64,000 bases of DNA from a virus, in the IMG/VR virus record IMGVR_UViG_3300044617_001934, positions 1-64,000 of that record. One strand, 5' to 3'. A program made the translations under genes and the position numbers. Shown piece after piece: positions 59,321 through 64,000 of this stretch. Under the pieces are notes generated by a model that saw nothing but the letters and a program-made list of their open reading frames with translations, did not search any database and was not told where the DNA came from. Each line of letters begins with the position of its first letter. Positions within the stretch are counted from its first letter, which is position 1.

Positions 59321-60151
59321 CTATTTCTTATTTTTAATATCATTAATTGCTTCATAAATTGCTGTCTGAACAGGAGTAGGACTTTTAATATCCTTATAAA
59401 ATCTGTGAATGTGTCCCTTATGTTTCACCAACGCTTTAGGATCATTCTCCTTAGCAAATTTAATTAGGTCTAATGCTAAATCTTGTACTTGCTTTTTAAA
59501 GTTAAGAGTTGGATACTTTTCCTCTATCTCTTTAGTGTTTATTTTATGTTGATCAATTATATCCTCTGACCCTAATTCTCTGTCAAGGAGATCAACTCTT
59601 TTGTCTTTTAGTAACCTAGAAGCACTACTTAGTCTTACTCCAATCTGTGTCTCATTGCTTGGCAACGAATCATCAAATGTAATGATTGTCCCTAATTTGT
59701 CCAGGGCTTCTAAGTTTTCGGGGGTCAGTCTAGGTAAATTACCAAACGCATTTTGTGTTTTATCCACTTTGTTGACAGATATTTCAGATTTCTTTTTAGC
59801 TTGTAGCTCTAAAAACTCAGCATAAGTTTTAGCCTGACCTTCTATCGGATTTTTACAAGGCTTATCTTGATTTCGACACACAGCACCACAAGGGTAAGTC
59901 TTACTAGGGTTGCAAGTAATTGTTCTATTCTTTTGTTGTACTCTCAATCCTGGTTTTATAACATTGGACATCTTAGCAAAAGAGGCACTATCATCAAAAT
60001 TCAATAATTCCTGAAAGCTGCTAAAAAATAGCTCTGATTCATTTTCTCTAAGTTCCGATATCCTAGCAAAAGGTATAATTTCTTCTGTAAAATCCACACC
60101 CTGATCAGCAATAGTATATTCTCTCAAGTTGGTAAATAAAGTTGAAAGCAT
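59321..60151 (-). CDS. Virion-operon protein with Cys/GQAKTYA motif, 276 aa
   Basis: Cys80, Cys88, Cys92 and Cys99 lead into N-P-I-E-G-Q-A-K-T-Y-A-E-F-L-E-L-Q-A-K-K. The same block occurs in the 457-aa HEXXH protein (Cys45, 51, 55, 62). It probably binds zinc or forms a disulfide knot at a shared contact. The rest is helical. Function unknown; head-morphogenesis role inferred from position. Confidence 0.65.
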   Translation of the reverse strand: MLSTLFTNLREYTIADQGVDFTEEIIPFARISELRENESELFFSSFQELLNFDDSASFAKMSNVIKPGLRVQQKNRTITCNPSKTYPCGAVCRNQDKPCKNPIEGQAKTYAEFLELQAKKKSEISVNKVDKTQNAFGNLPRLTPENLEALDKLGTIITFDDSLPSNETQIGVRLSSASRLLKDKRVDLLDRELGSEDIIDQHKINTKEIEEKYPTLNFKKQVQDLALDLIKFAKENDPKALVKHKGHIHRFYKDIKSPTPVQTAIYEAINDIKNKK

Positions 60152-60213
60152 TTAGCAATTCTCCTAAATCTATAAATAAAATCAGCCAAGAACAAACTTA
60201 GCTGATAGAGTAA

Positions 60214-60537
60214 TTAATTTTTTTCTGCCTGTTCCCGTCGTAGTGCTTCACGGTCAACAGGACGGTACTCTAAGTTAAAATTACCACCAGAAGATGTGAT
60301 TTTAAACCTAAACTCTCTAGCTCTTGATCCTATTTTTCGATCAACAAATACGCCGGAAGTAATAGATCCTGGTGCGGGATCATCATCTTCTCTCACATCA
60401 TCAGCTTTATCAGTGTAAGTCTGATTAATGAGATTGATTAAACCAGCTTTGCGGAATTGTTTTTGCTGCTCAGGATTCAGAGACTCGAAATATTCTTGGT
60501 ACTGATCAACTGTGGGATTTTTTGGTAGTGTTTTCAT
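60214..60537 (-). CDS. Hypothetical protein, 107 aa
   Basis: Family not recognised. An N-terminal helical part (NPEQQKQFRKAGLINLINQTY), an acidic loop (DDVREDDDP) and a C-terminal beta part (FRFKITSSGGNFNLEYRP). It is co-oriented with the head genes. Confidence 0.6.
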   Translation of the reverse strand: MKTLPKNPTVDQYQEYFESLNPEQQKQFRKAGLINLINQTYTDKADDVREDDDPAPGSITSGVFVDRKIGSRAREFRFKITSSGGNFNLEYRPVDREALRREQAEKN

Positions 60538-60568
60538 GCTTTTTAATATCCTTAATTATTTGAGTGTA

Positions 60569-60862
60569 CTAAGTATTTACATCTTCTGGTAAATTGGATG
60601 GTTCTATTTCCCGGTCAATAGATACAAAATCAAAATATTCTAATTTTCTCGCAGCAGCCGCTAAATCTAAGTTAGTTGTAGACTCAATATCTATGAGATG
60701 CCCAAATATACCAGAAGAGTCATTTAACTCGTTTATTAATAACTCTCTTAGATCTGGGTTATCTGCATCAATAATAGGCTTGACGGTTTCATCAGGATCA
60801 AAACCTTCTGTACTAATAGTGGCTTGTACTCCTGTAGCTTTATGGTTTAAGGTTATTAACAT
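60569..60862 (-). CDS. Hypothetical protein, 97 aa
   Basis: Family not recognised. An acidic alpha/beta protein (MLITLNHKATGVQATISTEG). It overlaps the end of the HEXXH gene by 23 bp, so the two are translated together. Confidence 0.6.
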   Translation of the reverse strand: MLITLNHKATGVQATISTEGFDPDETVKPIIDADNPDLRELLINELNDSSGIFGHLIDIESTTNLDLAAAARKLEYFDFVSIDREIEPSNLPEDVNT

Positions 60863-62213
60863 AAGCTAGAACTCCTAAAATATAATGAAAATGCTCCGGG
60901 TCTTGATCTCTAAATTTTTTCATCGCTTCCGGTGTGGAAAATCTTTCTAATCCCATAGATATGACTTCGGTTGAACCATCCTTATATATTTTACCCACAT
61001 AAGGGTTTATGAAACTGTCTGTTAATGCAACTTCATTAGCCTTATATGCTTGGTTTCCTGTGATTTTTCTTAGTGTTTCCTTTTGACCTGTACTTCGTTT
61101 TTGAAGAAAAGCATTAGCAGATTCTTTTAATTCTGGGTTGGAATACTCTAAATGATGCCCTACTTCGTGAAAAATAACCGCTTTTTGTTCACTCTTACCT
61201 ACATTAATAACACCCGCCCCTTTATTAGCATAGGCTCTTGGTTTATCATAAATCACCGACCGTAAAGTAGGGATGTTTCCCCCAGTTAACTGATAGGCAT
61301 CTTTTAGGGCTTGATCTGATTTTTTGACTTTTGCAGTACGTTTTCCTAAAGAATCTAACCAAGTATTTGCATCCGCTTCTGATTTGCCACCAGCAGTCAC
61401 TAAGTTCTTGTATATATCTGAAAGACCTGTCAGGTCTTTATCTATACCTCTTTTTCTTCTAAAAAATTCATTTTCCTTAGCCATAAAGTCAGAGAATATT
61501 CTGTTTTTCTCATCCTCTAATTCCCGATCACTTAAATTCTTTAAAGCAATACTTTTCCCCTGCATAGCCAAGGAAACTTCAATCTTAGCCGACTGATATT
61601 CACTTTCAGCGTCTTTAAAAGCTATATACTCCTCTAAAGGTACTCCAGATTTAGCCGCTTGTAATTTTGTAATCAAATCGCCATTTAAATCTGAAAGCTG
61701 TATAAGTCTTTTTTCTAGTTCAAAATACACCTTCTCATTTTCAAGATTATTGTTCATCTTGCTTAAAATTAAGTCTACTTCTTTATTCAGTTCTTCTAGC
61801 TGCTTTTCTATTTCTATGGCATCCTCTTCATAGAGATTTTTACCATATTTATTTGCTATTTTTTCACCTAATCTCTTAACAGATTCAAAATCAGCTAAAT
61901 TAACAACTATTTCTGGTGTTGGTTCAGGTTCTACTATTTTAACCTGTTCAGGTTTTCTAGTCTTAGCTTTTGCCTGTAATTCTAACCATTGAGCATAAGT
62001 CTTAGCTTGCCCAGTAAGAGGATCTTTGCAACTATATCCCTTATTTATGCAAGATTTACGACAAGGGTATCCCTTTTTGCATTTTCTCTGTTTAGGTACA
62101 CCTGTAAAATCTAGAGATTCCAGCGCAGTAGTTATATCACTTTCTGAAAAGCTAAGATTATTCCCCTTTTTTATGTAGTTGTCTAGATTTAAAAACAGTT
62201 GGGTAATACTCAT
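60840..62213 (-). CDS. Head-morphogenesis metallopeptidase-like protein, 457 aa
   Basis: The N-terminus has the Cys45/51/55/62 block followed by D-P-L-T-G-Q-A-K-T-Y-A-Q-W-L-E-L-Q-A-K. A coiled coil spans about 100-230. A zinc-protease HEVGHH (349-354) follows, preceded by hydrophobic A-V-I-F; this is the HEXXH pattern. A downstream Glu or His third ligand is not certain. It overlaps the next gene by 4 bp. It may act on head proteins. Confidence 0.65.
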   Translation of the reverse strand: MSITQLFLNLDNYIKKGNNLSFSESDITTALESLDFTGVPKQRKCKKGYPCRKSCINKGYSCKDPLTGQAKTYAQWLELQAKAKTRKPEQVKIVEPEPTPEIVVNLADFESVKRLGEKIANKYGKNLYEEDAIEIEKQLEELNKEVDLILSKMNNNLENEKVYFELEKRLIQLSDLNGDLITKLQAAKSGVPLEEYIAFKDAESEYQSAKIEVSLAMQGKSIALKNLSDRELEDEKNRIFSDFMAKENEFFRRKRGIDKDLTGLSDIYKNLVTAGGKSEADANTWLDSLGKRTAKVKKSDQALKDAYQLTGGNIPTLRSVIYDKPRAYANKGAGVINVGKSEQKAVIFHEVGHHLEYSNPELKESANAFLQKRSTGQKETLRKITGNQAYKANEVALTDSFINPYVGKIYKDGSTEVISMGLERFSTPEAMKKFRDQDPEHFHYILGVLAYVNNLKP

Positions 62214-63040
62214 TTAATTCTATCCCTTACCTGTAAAATATACTTTTCTATGTTATCTAATTGTATCTGGTTTTTAGTAGATACAAAATCAATGAATCTT
62301 TGTTTCAACACATTAGCGTTACCTTTAGTGTCTAATTTATAATCATCAACTAATTCCTTAATCTGCTTAGGAGATAAAGATAATATTTGTTTCTTAATAT
62401 CTTTTCTAATCTCAGGCTGCCTAGTTGGTTCTGTAGGTATATTAGAAAATGTAAGACTACATAAGCAGTTAACCATACAAGCACATTTAGTTTTTGGAAG
62501 AATAACATTCTCTAACCTGACAGCACCTAAAGCAGCATAATTTAGACAATCTTGGCAATGTTCTGCATCAGCCAATATTCGTGTAGCAGCATTAAAACCA
62601 CTGTTTTTAGCCGCTTGCACTTCACCAGCATAGAAACTAATCTGAGATGCTTTTGCGTATAAATTAACTCTGTTTCTAAACTGTGGTTGTGAGACTTTAC
62701 CTTGAGTAAGTTCTGTAGCAAAATTTTGTAAATATTGGTACTGCTCAAACAGAATATCAGAAATTGTTTTATAATCCCGATCCTTTATTTGAGAATCGCC
62801 ACCAACGCCTAATAAAAATTGTTGAGTGTGGAGAATTTTTAGAGATTCTGCAAATTGTTGTTGCCATTGTCTGAGGGTGCTTTCTCCTGTTATCAGAGAA
62901 TCACCCAGCTTTTGTAAATCTTCAGTTACTTGTTTTATTCGGAGTAAAGTAAGATCCGCGACCGTTTTACGAGATAGAAACCTACCTGTAGAGCGATCGC
63001 GGTAACGTCTTACTGATGACTCCCATTTATAGGTTGTCAT
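62210..63040 (-). CDS. SPP1 gp7/Mu F-like head morphogenesis protein, 276 aa
   Basis: The central region has the typical A-x-x-x-I-L-A-D-A-E-H-C-Q-D-C (Cys162, Cys165), then I-L-P-K-T-K-C-A-C-M-V-N-C-L-C (Cys186, 188, 192, 194), the Cys-rich core of SPP1-gp7/Mu-F proteins. The C-terminal 45 residues (IKELVDDYKLDTKGNANVLKQRF) look like a SAP DNA-binding motif. It acts in head assembly or DNA ejection. Confidence 0.75.
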   Translation of the reverse strand: MTTYKWESSVRRYRDRSTGRFLSRKTVADLTLLRIKQVTEDLQKLGDSLITGESTLRQWQQQFAESLKILHTQQFLLGVGGDSQIKDRDYKTISDILFEQYQYLQNFATELTQGKVSQPQFRNRVNLYAKASQISFYAGEVQAAKNSGFNAATRILADAEHCQDCLNYAALGAVRLENVILPKTKCACMVNCLCSLTFSNIPTEPTRQPEIRKDIKKQILSLSPKQIKELVDDYKLDTKGNANVLKQRFIDFVSTKNQIQLDNIEKYILQVRDRIK

Positions 63041-63069
63041 ACTGATTGTTTGATAAGATGTTGCTTTTC

Positions 63070-63246
63070 TTAGTATATAGGGAAGTCATCAACATCATCT
63101 TCCATCTTTTGACTTTTAATAAATAGACTGTGTGCTTCTTTTGAGTATTTTTTGAAACTCTCTAAATCCCCTATGTCTTTAGCTCTTCTAGCCTTTTTCA
63201 TTAATTGATTTCTCTCATACAAGATAGTCCTTTTAGATTCTGCCAT
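63070..63246 (-). CDS. Small basic helical protein, 58 aa
   Basis: It reads MAESKRTILYERNQLMKKAR and ends DDVDDFPIY; start CAT 63244-63246, with GGAGATAAAT immediately upstream. It is close to the next gene. No family recognised. Confidence 0.6.
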   Translation of the reverse strand: MAESKRTILYERNQLMKKARRAKDIGDLESFKKYSKEAHSLFIKSQKMEDDVDDFPIY

Positions 63247-63247
63247 T

Positions 63248-64000
63248 CTATTTATCTCCTAATTTCTTATTAAGTTTATCGTACAAAGATTTAACATCCT
63301 TAAAGTTCTCTTTCACTGCTTCAATTCTCTGTTCCTCCATGTCTTGAGGTACAGGAGCATCTTTCGGGGCTAAATCATGTAATCTCCTAAAATCATTCAA
63401 AATCTTGTCAGGATTTTGGTTGTCCAGTAAATCTTTTAGTGTTTCTCTAACGGTTTTTAGGTTGGTTACTTGATCTTTTGTTAATGATTCTATATCTAAT
63501 TTATCAATATCGTCACTGACAGTTTTATATCTCCTACTCTCTATAATGCCAGAATAATCACGGGTATCTTTGATATAAAAGCTACCCTCATTATCTATAG
63601 GTGCATACCTACCGTCTGGGGTTCTAATGAGATTACCACCATGTCTATCAGCATTACCTGTAAATATGTCAGCAGCAAATATTTTAGCTAAATCGGGGTG
63701 GGCTAATGAGTTTTTTAGACTTCCTTCAACATCTAAGAGTAAACCGTTTTCGTTAAAATCATCAGAAACCTTACCTTTTAGTTCTTTTGGTAACTGTTTA
63801 TGAATATCAACCCCTTCTATTTTTGATGAGAACATTCTATCCCCATCAAACTTTATCACTGGGGCAGGTAATCCTAGCTGTCTTAAAATGGCAGATCCTA
63901 CAACATCACTAGCACCATCATAGGTACTGTCACCTGTCATAGACCCAGCGCGTTTTCTAAAGTATTGCGTACCATTTTTATCCTGTACCAATTTGATACC
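63248..64000 (-). CDS. Kinase-like (PI3/4K- or HipA-like) phage protein, partial
   Basis: The frame is still open at the right edge, so the N-terminus is missing. Visible motifs: D-I-F-T-G-N-A-D-R-H-G-G-N (catalytic loop-like) and later A-P-I-D-N-E-G-S-F (DFG-like Asp). These are the hallmarks of the PI3/4-kinase/HipA-type fold seen in some phage head genes. The last 60 residues are helical and charged. It may phosphorylate a virion or host protein, or be a structural fusion. Confidence 0.65.
   Translation of the reverse strand, partial: GIKLVQDKNGTQYFRKRAGSMTGDSTYDGASDVVGSAILRQLGLPAPVIKFDGDRMFSSKIEGVDIHKQLPKELKGKVSDDFNENGLLLDVEGSLKNSLAHPDLAKIFAADIFTGNADRHGGNLIRTPDGRYAPIDNEGSFYIKDTRDYSGIIESRRYKTVSDDIDKLDIESLTKDQVTNLKTVRETLKDLLDNQNPDKILNDFRRLHDLAPKDAPVPQDMEEQRIEAVKENFKDVKSLYDKLNKKLGDK

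Overview
The window is AT-rich DNA from a cyanobacterium, most likely a filamentous Nostocales relative (Anabaena/Nostoc/Dolichospermum type). The evidence is about 20 copies of the cyanobacterial HIP1 octamer GCGATCGC, a CyRepA1-type plasmid replication protein (33.0-37.5 kb), and many small genes of the kind seen on Nostocales plasmids. No chromosomal housekeeping gene, rRNA or convincing tRNA is visible. The best reading is an extrachromosomal element that carries both plasmid replication and virion genes, that is, a candidate cyanobacterial phage-plasmid. No integrase, relaxase, terminase, portal, tape-measure or ParA/ParB gene was recognised inside the window; head-packaging genes probably continue past the right edge.

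Layout. 0-2.7 kb: small unknown minus-strand genes and a 225-bp direct repeat that duplicates the end of one of them. 2.7-4.0 kb: non-coding, with a promoter, short iterated repeats, a long hairpin and a structured stretch. 4-9.4 kb: small accessory genes, including a PEPK-repeat protein and a Nudix-like protein, two of them under near-identical duplicated promoters. 9.5-13.2 kb: a tightly packed run of ten genes, five with predicted membrane segments and one coiled-coil protein. 13.3-15 kb: a three-gene mini-operon and a SLOG/HNH pair. 15-17.2 kb: a two-TM P-loop ATPase like VirD4/FtsK. 17.3-19.7 kb: a KilA-N protein and unknown genes. 19.7-26.7 kb: a DNA-processing block on the minus strand (MUG113-type GIY-YIG, RuvC-like resolvase, SF2 helicase with zinc ribbon, DUF3850, RecD/Dda-like SF1 helicase). 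26.8-32.6 kb: a large acidic protein, a small operon ending in a broken RAMP/Cas7-like gene, and a GIY-YIG protein. 33.0-37.5 kb: CyRepA1.

39.4-64 kb is the virion region. Apart from the 976-aa gene at its left end, a 58-aa gene and a two-gene regulatory insertion, it runs on the minus strand and, read right to left, follows a Mu-like head order: kinase-like protein, SPP1-gp7-like morphogenesis protein, HEXXH protein, small proteins, Mu-I-like protease/scaffold, DUF2190 decoration protein, major capsid, gp35-, gp36- and gp37-like connectors, tail tube, then large beta-rich, LamG and collagen-repeat tail or fibre proteins. Between the HEXXH/Cys-motif genes and the protease sits an XRE-type repressor with its own operator and a divergent-promoter partner.

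Most functional names below rest on motifs read by eye. Where no family was recognised this is stated.
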